NCBI GenBank assembly: GCA_900539945.1
Contig: UQDV01000042.1
Location: 1 to 17,442, forward strand
Source of the DNA: an uncultured Faecalibacterium sp.
Lineage (GTDB): Bacteria; Bacillota; Clostridia; Oscillospirales; Ruminococcaceae
Reading direction: 5' to 3'
DNA length: 17,442 nucleotides
Shown here: positions 5,922 through 12,317 of the stretch, piece by piece
How the letters are laid out: every line of letters starts with the position of its first letter
Numbering within the stretch: position 1 is the first letter of the stretch
Notes under the pieces: model-generated
Seen by the model: only the letters and a program-made list of their open reading frames with translations
Database searches by the model: none
What the model was told of the DNA's origin: nothing
Position numbers and translations under genes: made by a program

Positions 5922-5950
5922 ATCTTATCGCAAATTCTAACCAAAGTCAA
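5922..5950 (-). promoter_or_regulatory. Leftward promoter of the repressor operon
   Basis: On the minus strand: TTGACT (5950-5945), a 17-bp spacer and TAAGAT (5927-5922). Transcription would begin near 5915 and read the repressor, ImmA, membrane-protein and possibly integrase genes. It faces the rightward promoter, so the two transcripts overlap by about 80 nt. I saw no better leftward promoter closer to the repressor gene. Confidence 0.65.
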
Positions 5951-5951
5951 G
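5936..5951 (+). promoter_or_regulatory. Operator O4 (imperfect)
   Basis: TCTAACCAAAGTCAAG matches O1/O2 at 13 of 16 positions and covers the -35 box of the leftward promoter. Confidence 0.55.
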
Positions 5952-5979
5952 TTTTTAAGCTGAAGGAGGTTAGAATTGT

Positions 5980-6183
5980 ATGCCTGCACAATGGACAGGT
6001 GAGCTTGTTGGAAAAATGCACAACGCCGGTGTCACCGGCAAAGAGCTGGCCGCACAGCTGGGAAAGAATCCGAAATACATTTCCCAAGTGCTGAACGGTC
6101 ACTACGAGCCCAAGAAAGCAGAGCGCGAATTCAACGCTGCACTCTCCGCCATCATTGAAGGCCGTCAGGAAAAGGAGGACTGA
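5980..6183 (+). CDS. Small HTH protein (Cro-like), first gene of the early operon
   Basis: A 67-residue protein with a helix-turn-helix at about 15-45 (GVTGKELAAQLGKNPKYISQ), followed by a short basic-acidic helix. As the first gene opposite the repressor it occupies the Cro position and may compete for the same operators to shut the leftward promoter. The ATG at 5980 has AAGGAGG with a 9-10 nt gap; the ribosome binding site overlaps a GGTTAGA half-site of the operator type. The next gene starts 3 bp after its stop. The Cro role is inference from position and size. Confidence 0.8.
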   Translation: MPAQWTGELVGKMHNAGVTGKELAAQLGKNPKYISQVLNGHYEPKKAEREFNAALSAIIEGRQEKED

Positions 6184-6186
6184 CCC

Positions 6187-6423
6187 ATGGCAAAGAAACA
6201 GTTTCTGAAACTCCGGCGGCTGGCCGAAGATCAGGACATCACCACGGATGAGCTGGCCGCAAAGGCGGGCATCGTGCCCCGCACGCTGCGCAAGCGCTTT
6301 GCCGCGCCGGAGAGCTGCGGCACATGGAACTGGGAAGAGATCGACGGCATCTGCCGCGCGCTTCACATCCCGCAGGAGCAGATCGGAGAGTATTTCTTCC
6401 CGAAGGTTGAGAAAGGAGCATGA
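6187..6423 (+). CDS. Small HTH DNA-binding protein
   Basis: A 78-residue protein with a helix-turn-helix at about 20-40 (TTDELAAKAGIVPRTLRKRF) and an amphipathic C-terminal half. It resembles short phage-encoded XRE/excisionase-like regulators but I cannot name the family. The ATG at 6187 is preceded by AAAGGAGG in the end of the previous gene, so the two are translated together. It might be an excisionase-type or second early regulator; neither is shown by the sequence. Confidence 0.75.
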   Translation: MAKKQFLKLRRLAEDQDITTDELAAKAGIVPRTLRKRFAAPESCGTWNWEEIDGICRALHIPQEQIGEYFFPKVEKGA

Positions 6424-6425
6424 AC

Positions 6426-6635
6426 ATGAAGGCAAAACTTTACATCGACAGTGAGGACTCGACCATCAAGATCGAAGGTGGTCCCAGCGACGTGCTGCAT
6501 CTTCTGGTGTGCGCAATCGCGCAGATTCTGAAGAGCTATTTCCCGGACGATTTTGAGCGGCAGCTGGGCTGGGTGTCTGGACTGCTCTACAACACGATCC
6601 GCGAGCTGAAAGAGGAGGACGACGATGAAGATTAA
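6426..6635 (+). CDS. Small acidic phage protein, function unknown
   Basis: A 69-residue protein with no recognised family. The N-terminal third has beta-rich character (KLYIDSEDSTIKIEGG), the middle a mixed helix (VLHLLVCAIAQIL), and the end is strongly acidic (KEEDDDED). The start is taken as ATG at 6426 because AAAGGAG lies 8 nt upstream; an ATG at 6420 is only 1 nt from that site. It overlaps the next gene by 11 bp, typical of a tight phage operon. Confidence 0.65.
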   Translation: MKAKLYIDSEDSTIKIEGGPSDVLHLLVCAIAQILKSYFPDDFERQLGWVSGLLYNTIRELKEEDDDED

Positions 6636-6912
6636 GTCACGCGTATGGCACTGGCTGGCCGTGGCCTGCGGCAGTGTGGGTCTGGTGCTGGGCATGGGTG
6701 CCGAGGGCACCGCACAGACGGGCGGCGCGATCAATGGCAACACCTTCACCACAGCGGTAATTTTGGTACTGCTTGCAGCGCTGTTCATGAAGCTGGGCTT
6801 CCTGGCACAGGACCGCGAGGAGCGGGAAGCAAAACGCCGCCGCTATGGCAAGATCACCCGCAACCACGCACGCAATGATGACTACCCGCATGACAAGGAG
6901 ATGGGCGCATGA
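6625..6912 (+). CDS. Small two-TM phage membrane protein
   Basis: A 95-residue protein with two hydrophobic segments, about 7-26 (VWHWLAVACGSVGLVLGMGA) and 42-62 (TTAVILVLLAALFMKLGFLA), then a basic tail (REEREAKRRRYGK) that suggests a cytoplasmic C-terminus. The ATG at 6625 has GAGGAGG in the end of the previous gene. It has no lysis hallmark and lies in the early operon rather than near late genes, so a holin role is unlikely. Function unknown. Confidence 0.68.
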   Translation: MKIKSRVWHWLAVACGSVGLVLGMGAEGTAQTGGAINGNTFTTAVILVLLAALFMKLGFLAQDREEREAKRRRYGKITRNHARNDDYPHDKEMGA

Positions 6913-7223
6913 ACCGGATGTAGCACACCCGCCCTTGTGCCAGCTGCGGCAAGATATTGTACAACGTTGGCAACCGGCGCAAATACTGCCCGGAGTGCTC
7001 CCGGAACAGCCACAACGCCAGCAACCGCAAGTGGCGGGCGTCTGGCACCAGGACCGAGCAGAGGCACCGGGCGCTGTGGAAGGCGACCGCAGAAGGCCGC
7101 CATGACGCGCTGCTGGCAGATGTCCGGGCCGCAGAACAGGCCGGGCTGAGCTATGGCAAGTACATGCTGACCAAAAACAAAAAGCCCGCCGGTGCTGGAA
7201 CACCGACGAGCTGCAAGGGATGA
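6909..7223 (+). pseudogene. Zinc-ribbon protein gene with an amber codon at position 5
   Basis: ATG at 6909 has AAGGAG 8 nt upstream, the best start in the region, but the reading is Met-Asn-Arg-Met followed by TAG (6921-6923). The same frame then stays open for ~100 codons and encodes a good zinc ribbon: CASC early, then CPEC after ILYNVGNRRKY, and a basic, Lys/Arg-rich remainder. The only later start is TTG at 6957, which lies after the first CxxC and has no ribosome binding site. So a single base change of a sense codon (for example CAG, AAG or TGG) has probably stopped the gene, or the amber codon is read through. The intact protein would be a small nucleic-acid-binding phage protein of unknown role. 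Confidence 0.65.
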
Positions 7224-7276
7224 TGGATTCGCCAATCACATCACCCCGATAATATCACAAAATCGGAGGTTTTACA

Positions 7277-7573
7277 ATGAAAGGGATTCTGATCGAGCCG
7301 GGCAAGGCCCCGGTGGTCACCGCCCTGCCGGACACACTGCAGGGCATCGAAGCCATGCTGGGCTGCGACTGCATGCAGGAGGTGCTGCCTCGCACCCCGG
7401 CGGTACTGCTGTTCGGCGTTCTCGGCAAAGGGCTGAACCGCATCTATCGCGGCCATAACATCTACGGCACCATCCTCTGCTACGGCTGGAAGAACAACAG
7501 CCTCGTGCCCATGAGCAAAGACCTGCAGGCCGAGATGCTCGACCGGCTCAAGGACGCGGAGGTGAAGGGATGA
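7277..7573 (+). CDS. DUF3846-like phage protein
   Basis: A 98-residue protein with the DUF3846-type layout: a start of the form KGILIEPGKAPVV, a short helix, LGCDCMQEV, then a beta-rich middle and NIYGTILCYG. DUF3846 proteins are widespread in Firmicute phages and mobile elements and have no known function. The ATG at 7277 has GGAGG 8 nt upstream and starts after a 53-bp gap. Its stop overlaps the next ATG (ATGA). The family call is from recognition of the pattern only. Confidence 0.68.
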   Translation: MKGILIEPGKAPVVTALPDTLQGIEAMLGCDCMQEVLPRTPAVLLFGVLGKGLNRIYRGHNIYGTILCYGWKNNSLVPMSKDLQAEMLDRLKDAEVKG

Positions 7574-9318
7574 GCACCTATATCTGTAAGTGTGGGCAGA
7601 GAGTTCAGAAATCCAGCAGCGCTGACAATACCGGCAACCGTCTGAAAGGGTACGGCCCGGGCCATGAATGCTATGGCTGTCCCTACGCTATGCCGTGGGG
7701 CGGTAACGAGTGGAACGAGACTGCCAAACGTTTCGTGCAGGATATTAAGGGCTACGAGTGCCGGATGAGTAGAACGCTCTCATATGGCTCCCTCTTCATC
7801 GGCTCGACCAAAGACAAATGCACCTGCTCTGTGTTCAGCCTGGATTTCGACTTTCTGGAACAGATCAGTACATGGGTCAAAGATACTTTCTCTCAGGGCG
7901 AACTCACGGGCGGCTTTTCTCGAGACGAGATTCGCCCCACTGATTACTCCCACAATGGCCGCTACTGCTGTACATTCGTCTGCGCTGCCAACAAAAAGGG
8001 AATTTCTGCCAAAGCAGCTCTATTGGCCCGGTTTTTCAATCCGGATGGCAACCGCAAAGGCATGACCCCACAGCAGGAGATGGAAAAGATTCTTGCCGAC
8101 ATCAAAAAAGCAAAGGAGATTCTCTCATGTGCACCTGCCCAGAATGCGGATGCTGCTGTGACTACGGCAGAGAATGCTGTCCCGACTGCCACAGCGGCAA
8201 CGCCGACCATCTCGGAGAGCGGGGCGGATGCAAGCGCATCGACCCCCGCGACATCCCTGCAGAACTGCGAATCGGCCCCTGCCGCATCGGCGGGCGGTTC
8301 TTCTGTATCAACAGCTGGTGCCATGCAGGACAAACCCCTGACCACCGTGCCGGATGAGATGCGCCCGGCGTTCGACTATTCCGGGCTGACCGACCAGACC
8401 GTGGAGGACCTGCACTTTGCCGAGGACGAATACCACCACGGCAAGCAGATGGCCGAGCGTGGCCTTGTGCACATGGGCAATGCCATCGCCGCCGCCCATG
8501 ATGCACTGTGCGGCACCGTTGTCCAACAATTGGACAACGGCCAGTTCGCAAAAAAAGAGGATACATTCCGGGCATGGTGCTGCTCTATCGGCATCACCAA
8601 GTCAACCGCCTACAACCTGCTGCAGGTCTCTGCCCTGATGGACGGTAGCAGCCCACGCCAGCGGGCCATTCTGGAAGCCCTGCCGCCCACCCTGCTGTAC
8701 GCCGTGGCAAAGCCCAGCGCCCCGCAGGAGCTAGTGGAGAAGGTCAAGAACGGTGAGGTCACCACGAACAAAGCCTATCAGGATCTGCTCAAGGAAAACC
8801 AGCAGCTCCGCACCGAGCGGGACAAGGCCCGCGCCGACCAGCTGAGCACCGCCAAAGACTGCAACCGGCTGGGTCTGAAGGTCTCGCAGGAAAAAGACCG
8901 TGCAGACAAGGCCGAGGCCCGGGCGCAGGAGGCCGAGAAGCAACTGGAGGGCTCCCGGCAGGTGGCAGAAGCGGCCAGGCTCCGGGGCGACAAGCTCAAG
9001 GCCGAGAACGACGCGCTGAAAAGTCAGCCCATCACCGCCGTGGTGGACAAAGAGGAGACCCGGCGGCAGGCAAAAGAAATGGCCGACGCCATGAATGCCG
9101 AGTTGCAGGCAAAGCTGGACGCCGTCACCGGAGACGCAGAGCAGGACGTCCGGAACGCTTACGACAGCGTCCTGCTGGCCAGCCGGGCCATGCTGAACAC
9201 CTGGCAGATGGTAAAGCCGCAGTTCCGCAAACTGCCGGAAGAGCAGCGGGAGGCGCTTGCCAACCAGATTGTCCACACCATCGGCAGCATTCAAGGGGAG
9301 GTAACGAAATGTCTGTAA
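7570..9318 (+). CDS. Composite phage protein: Cys-rich N-domain, low-complexity linker, DUF3102-like and coiled-coil C-domain
   Basis: A 582-residue protein that looks like two unrelated phage proteins joined. Residues 1-185 are a Cys-rich domain (CKCG at 7-10, HECYGCPY at 32-39, KCTC at 82-85) ending in a helix. Residues ~186-250 are Ala/Thr/Ser-rich low complexity. Residues ~265-380 (FDYSGLTDQTVEDLHFAEDE..., FRAWCCSIGITKSTAYNLLQ) resemble the DUF3102-like early proteins of Clostridia phages, with a helix-turn-helix-like segment. Residues ~395-510 are coiled coil, and ~510-582 a helical tail. The linker is where another Cys-rich gene (8127-8357) overlaps in a different frame. The start is ATG at 7570, coupled to the gene before. 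DNA-binding or replication accessory work is possible; function is not known. Confidence 0.75.
   Translation: MSTYICKCGQRVQKSSSADNTGNRLKGYGPGHECYGCPYAMPWGGNEWNETAKRFVQDIKGYECRMSRTLSYGSLFIGSTKDKCTCSVFSLDFDFLEQISTWVKDTFSQGELTGGFSRDEIRPTDYSHNGRYCCTFVCAANKKGISAKAALLARFFNPDGNRKGMTPQQEMEKILADIKKAKEILSCAPAQNADAAVTTAENAVPTATAATPTISESGADASASTPATSLQNCESAPAASAGGSSVSTAGAMQDKPLTTVPDEMRPAFDYSGLTDQTVEDLHFAEDEYHHGKQMAERGLVHMGNAIAAAHDALCGTVVQQLDNGQFAKKEDTFRAWCCSIGITKSTAYNLLQVSALMDGSSPRQRAILEALPPTLLYAVAKPSAPQELVEKVKNGEVTTNKAYQDLLKENQQLRTERDKARADQLSTAKDCNRLGLKVSQEKDRADKAEARAQEAEKQLEGSRQVAEAARLRGDKLKAENDALKSQPITAVVDKEETRRQAKEMADAMNAELQAKLDAVTGDAEQDVRNAYDSVLLASRAMLNTWQMVKPQFRKLPEEQREALANQIVHTIGSIQGEVTKCL
8127..8357 (+). 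CDS. Overlapping Cys-rich small protein within the composite gene
   Basis: A 76-residue frame inside the 7570-9318 gene, shifted in phase. It begins with ATG at 8127, 8 nt after AAAGGAG (8112-8118). The N-terminus is packed with zinc-ligand-like cysteines (CTCPECGCCCDYGRECCPDC), with more in GPCRIGG and INSWCHAG. Third codon positions in this frame are mostly C or G, like the other genes here, while the long frame over the same bases gives a low-complexity Ala/Thr/Ser stretch with mixed third bases. So this was probably the original coding frame, and may still be expressed. Its stop TGA falls 2 bp before an in-frame ATG of the long gene (8359). No family is recognised. Confidence 0.55.
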   Translation: MCTCPECGCCCDYGRECCPDCHSGNADHLGERGGCKRIDPRDIPAELRIGPCRIGGRFFCINSWCHAGQTPDHRAG

Positions 9319-10637
9319 AGATCACGGCTCTGGAAGCCGAAAATGTCAAGCGCATCAAGGCGGTGGCCTTTGCGCCGTCGCCCACCGGGCTCACCCTCGT
9401 GGGCGGCAACAACAATCAGGGCAAGACCAGCGTGCTGGACGCGCTGGCGTGGGCGCTGGGCGGGGAGCGTTTCCGTCCGGACGCCGCCCAGCGGGACGGT
9501 GCTATCGCTCCTGCTCACCTCAAGGTCACACTGTCCAACGGCGTGGTGGTGGAGCGCAAGGGCAAAAATGCCAGCCTGACCGTCACCGACCCCACGGGCC
9601 GCCGCAGCGGCCAGCAGCTGCTCAACGCCTTTGTGGAGCCGCTGGCCCTCGACCTGCCCCGCTTCATGGACGCCAGCGACAAGGAAAAGGCTGACATCCT
9701 GCTGCGCATCATCGGCATTGGGGCCGAGCTGCACACCCGGGATCTGGAGATCAAGGGCCTGTACGACAAGCGCACCTTCACCGGTCAGCTGGCCGCCCAG
9801 AAAAAGCACTTTGCCGAAGGGCTGATCTCCTACCCGGAAGCTCCGGATGAGCCGGTCAGTGCGTCCGACCTCATCCGCCAGCAGCAGGACATCCTTGCCC
9901 GCAACGGCGAGAACCAGCGCAAGCGCCGGCAGGCGCAGGAGCTGACCCGACAGCGGGAGGAGGCCATGGCCGAGATGCAGCGGCTGGATGAGCGCATCGC
10001 CGAGCTGACCGCCCGGCGGGAGGAAGTGAGCAAGAAGCACACGGCATTGTTCGTGCAGGCGATGGAAGCCAGTAAATCCGCCGAGCAGCTGCAGGATGAA
10101 TCCACCGCCGAACTGGAAGCGTCCATCCGGGACATCGAGGAGACCAACCGCAAGGTGCGTGCCAACCTCGAAAAGGCCCGCGCCGAGGACGAGGCCGCCC
10201 AGTACGCCAGCGACTACGACAAGCTGACCGGCCAGATCGAGGACAAGCGTGCCGAGCGCATGGCCCTGCTGAACGGGGCCGACCTGCCCCTGCCGGGCCT
10301 CAGCGTGGAGGACGGCGTCCTTACTTACAACGGCAAGCGCTGGCGGGACATGTCCGGCAGCGACCAGCTGCGGGTGGCCACGGCCATCGTGCGGCGGCTG
10401 AACCCGGACTGCGGTTTCGTGCTGCTGGACAAGCTGGAGCAGATGGACCTGACCACCCTGACCGAGTTTGCGGCCTGGCTGGAAGCCGAGGGCCTGCAGG
10501 CCATTGCCACCCGCGTGTCCACCGGCAGTGAGTGCCAGATCATCATCGAGGACGGCATGGTCAAGGGCACCGAGCCGCCCGCCGAAAAGCCCCAGCCCGC
10601 CCCAATTCGCAAAGGCTGGACGAAAGGAGCGTTTTAA
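9309..10637 (+). CDS. SbcC/RecF-like AAA ATPase
   Basis: A 442-residue ABC/SMC-type ATPase. Walker A is GGNNNQGKTS at 32-41; a long coiled-coil middle covers about 175-305 with an MxRLDERIAEL-type heptad pattern. The signature-like MSGSDQLRVATAI is near 348-360, and a Walker B-like CGFVLLDKLEQMD near 367-380, where the usual acidic residue directly after Asp is Lys. Such phage ATPases accompany recombination genes and are thought to process DNA ends or load annealing proteins. The ATG at 9309 overlaps the previous gene by 10 bp and has GGGGAGG upstream. The C-terminus is RKGWTKGAF, nearly the same as in the DUF669-like protein below. Confidence 0.82.
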   Translation: MSVKITALEAENVKRIKAVAFAPSPTGLTLVGGNNNQGKTSVLDALAWALGGERFRPDAAQRDGAIAPAHLKVTLSNGVVVERKGKNASLTVTDPTGRRSGQQLLNAFVEPLALDLPRFMDASDKEKADILLRIIGIGAELHTRDLEIKGLYDKRTFTGQLAAQKKHFAEGLISYPEAPDEPVSASDLIRQQQDILARNGENQRKRRQAQELTRQREEAMAEMQRLDERIAELTARREEVSKKHTALFVQAMEASKSAEQLQDESTAELEASIRDIEETNRKVRANLEKARAEDEAAQYASDYDKLTGQIEDKRAERMALLNGADLPLPGLSVEDGVLTYNGKRWRDMSGSDQLRVATAIVRRLNPDCGFVLLDKLEQMDLTTLTEFAAWLEAEGLQAIATRVSTGSECQIIIEDGMVKGTEPPAEKPQPAPIRKGWTKGAF

Positions 10638-11735
10638 ATGAGCAAGTATGCAGTGACAAGCGGCGTGCAGGCTGCGCCGGTCAAGACCGTGCTGTATGGG
10701 CCGGAGGGCATTGGCAAGAGCACCTTCGCGTCCCACTTCCCGGATCCGGTGTTCATCGACACCGAGGGCGGCACCAAGCGGCTGAATGTGGCCCGCCTGC
10801 CCCAGCCCACCAGCTGGGCCATGCTGCTGGACGAGGTGGCCGAGGTGCGCAAGGGCAATGTGCCCTGCGGTACGCTGGTGCTCGACACCGCCGACTGGGC
10901 AGAGCGCCTGTGCATTCAGGCCGTGTGCGCCCGCGCCAAGGTGAACGGCATCGAAGATTTCGGTTACGGCAAGGGTTACACCTACGCCAAGGAAGAGTTC
11001 GCAAAGCTGCTGGACGCGCTGGAAGAGGTGCTCAACGCCGGGCACAACGTGGTGATGCTGGCCCACGCGGCCATCACCAAATTCGAGCAGCCGGACGCCG
11101 TGGGCAACTATGACCGCTGGAGCATGAAAACCTCCAAGCAGGTGGCCCCGCTGCTGCGGGAATGGTGCGACATGCTGCTGTTCGCCAACTACAAGACCGT
11201 GGTGGAAAAGGCCGGCAACGGCCCCAACGCCAAGAACAAGGCCAGCGGCGGACGCCGGGTGCTGTACACCACCCATCACCCCTGCTGGGACGCCAAAAAC
11301 CGCTTTGGCCTGCCGGAGGAGCTGCCCCTTGACTACGCATCCATTGCAGCCTGCATCCCCGGAAGCAGTGCCCCAAAGGCTCCCTCTCAGAGGGAGCTGG
11401 CGCCGCAGGTGACTGAGGGAGTTCCCGCCCCGAGCGCCGAGGCCGACATCCTGCCCACCCCGCAGGCACAGCCGGAACCGCCCCGTGAAGAGGTTCCTAA
11501 GGCCCTGCTCACGCCGGATCTGGTCGCCCTGGGCGTGCCGGAAAAACTGGCTCCGCTCATGAGCGCCAACAACGTGACTCCGGAAGAGCTGCAGCATGTA
11601 GTGGGCGAGCGGGGCTACTTCCCGGAGGATATGCCCATCAAGGACTACCCCATGGATTTTGTGGAGGGCTGCCTGATCGCCGCATGGCCGCAGGTGCTGC
11701 AGATGGTTCTGGACAGCCGTGACCTGCCGTTTTAA
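10638..11735 (+). CDS. Sak4-like ATPase (AAA_24 type), recombination/annealing
   Basis: A 365-residue protein. Residues 15-235 form a RecA-core ATPase of the Sak4/AAA_24 phage type: Walker A GPEGIGKST at 21-29, IDTEGG at 40-45, Walker B TLVLDTADW at 79-87, and a VVMLAHAAI strand with a sensor-like His near 140. Sak4 proteins bind single-stranded DNA and promote annealing or recombination with an SSB-like partner, here probably the next gene. Residues ~246-262 are encoded by a palindromic repeat element and look like an insertion in a variable linker. The C-terminus (SRDLPF) resembles the acidic-aromatic tip of SSB proteins. ATG at 10638 follows the previous TAA directly, with AAAGGAG upstream. 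Confidence 0.82.
   Translation: MSKYAVTSGVQAAPVKTVLYGPEGIGKSTFASHFPDPVFIDTEGGTKRLNVARLPQPTSWAMLLDEVAEVRKGNVPCGTLVLDTADWAERLCIQAVCARAKVNGIEDFGYGKGYTYAKEEFAKLLDALEEVLNAGHNVVMLAHAAITKFEQPDAVGNYDRWSMKTSKQVAPLLREWCDMLLFANYKTVVEKAGNGPNAKNKASGGRRVLYTTHHPCWDAKNRFGLPEELPLDYASIAACIPGSSAPKAPSQRELAPQVTEGVPAPSAEADILPTPQAQPEPPREEVPKALLTPDLVALGVPEKLAPLMSANNVTPEELQHVVGERGYFPEDMPIKDYPMDFVEGCLIAAWPQVLQMVLDSRDLPF
11372..11424 (+). repeat. Palindromic dispersed repeat inside the Sak4-like gene
   Basis: A perfect stem GCTCCCTCT/AGAGGGAGC (11379-11387, 11389-11397) is followed by a TGGCGCCGCAGGTGACTGAG tail. This matches the style of short repeats dispersed in Faecalibacterium-type genomes (from memory). It is read in frame, coding for KAPSQRELAPQVTEG. 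Confidence 0.6.
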
Positions 11736-11799
11736 CCCTCTCACCGCTTCGGTCTGGCCTTGCCAGCGCCTTGCGGAGCTCCCCCGAAGGGGGAGCCAA
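11736..11799 (-). repeat. Second copy of the palindromic repeat, inverted
   Basis: GCTCCCCC and GGGGGAGC (11778-11785, 11789-11796) form the stem with loop GAA, preceded by CCCTCTCACCGCTTCGGT. Read on the minus strand it follows the same plan as the copy at 11372-11424, so the two are in opposite orientation around the 3' third of the Sak4-like gene. It fills most of the 93-bp gap before the next gene. No T-run follows on the plus strand, so it is not a good terminator. Confidence 0.55.
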
Positions 11800-11828
11800 G
11801 AATCAAGGAAATAAAGGAGAATTTACTT

Positions 11829-12317
11829 ATGAATGACATGCACACGGAAGGCCGCGCATTCGGCTGGGATGACGAATTTACCAACGAACAGCAGGAGTTC
11901 GTCCTGCTGCCGGAGGGGGATTACCCCTTTGAGGTCACCGGCATGGAGCGTGCCCGCTACGAGGGCGGGGCCAAGCTGCCGCCCTGCTCCATGGCAAAAC
12001 TGACCCTGCGCATTTATGGCGGGGCCAAGGGCGACGCCACCGTGACCCACCGCCTGTACCTGCATACCAAGACCCAGGGTCTGCTGGGCGCGTTCTTTGA
12101 GAGCATCGGCCAGTGCAAGCGGGGCGAAACCTTCCGCCCCCGCTGGAACGAGGTGGTAGGTGCCAAGGGCATCTGCAAGCTGGGCGTCCGGGAGTACACC
12201 AAACAGAGCGGCCCTCACGCCGGTGAGACCGGCCAGAGCAACGAGGTGCAGCGCTTCCTGCCGCCCCCGGCACCCAAGGCGGCACCCTCGCAGGGCTGGA
12301 CGCAGGGGGCATTCTGA
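11829..12317 (+). CDS. DUF669-like protein, putative phage single-stranded DNA-binding partner
   Basis: A 162-residue acidic protein with the DUF669-type pattern: a short N-terminal tail, FVLLPEGDYPFEVTGMERARYEGG, an OB-like beta-rich middle (AKLTLRIYGG...VTHRLYLH), then GLLGAFFESIG and RWNEVVGAKGICKLGVREY. DUF669 proteins sit beside Sak4-like ATPases in phages and are thought to act as single-stranded DNA-binding proteins; that is established by gene association more than by experiment. The C-terminus is a Pro-rich linker plus SQGWTQGAF, like an SSB tip. The start is ATG at 11829 with AAAGGAG 9 nt upstream; an earlier open stretch is the repeat element. It overlaps the helicase start (TGATG). 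Confidence 0.76.
   Translation: MNDMHTEGRAFGWDDEFTNEQQEFVLLPEGDYPFEVTGMERARYEGGAKLPPCSMAKLTLRIYGGAKGDATVTHRLYLHTKTQGLLGAFFESIGQCKRGETFRPRWNEVVGAKGICKLGVREYTKQSGPHAGETGQSNEVQRFLPPPAPKAAPSQGWTQGAF

Noticed and set aside
6625..6912. Holin
   Set aside because: It has two membrane helices and a charged tail, but it lies in the early operon far from any lysis gene and no endolysin is present in the window.
6909..7223. TAG recoding as a sense codon throughout the phage
   Set aside because: All other genes are uninterrupted under the standard code. A recoded phage should show in-frame TAGs in several long genes, and only this one has it.
9291..11744. 817-codon open frame on the minus strand
   Set aside because: It lies opposite two well-supported genes with clear ATPase motifs and good start sites. 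It is rich in Leu/Gly/His/Val without motifs, as expected from the complement of GC-rich coding DNA.
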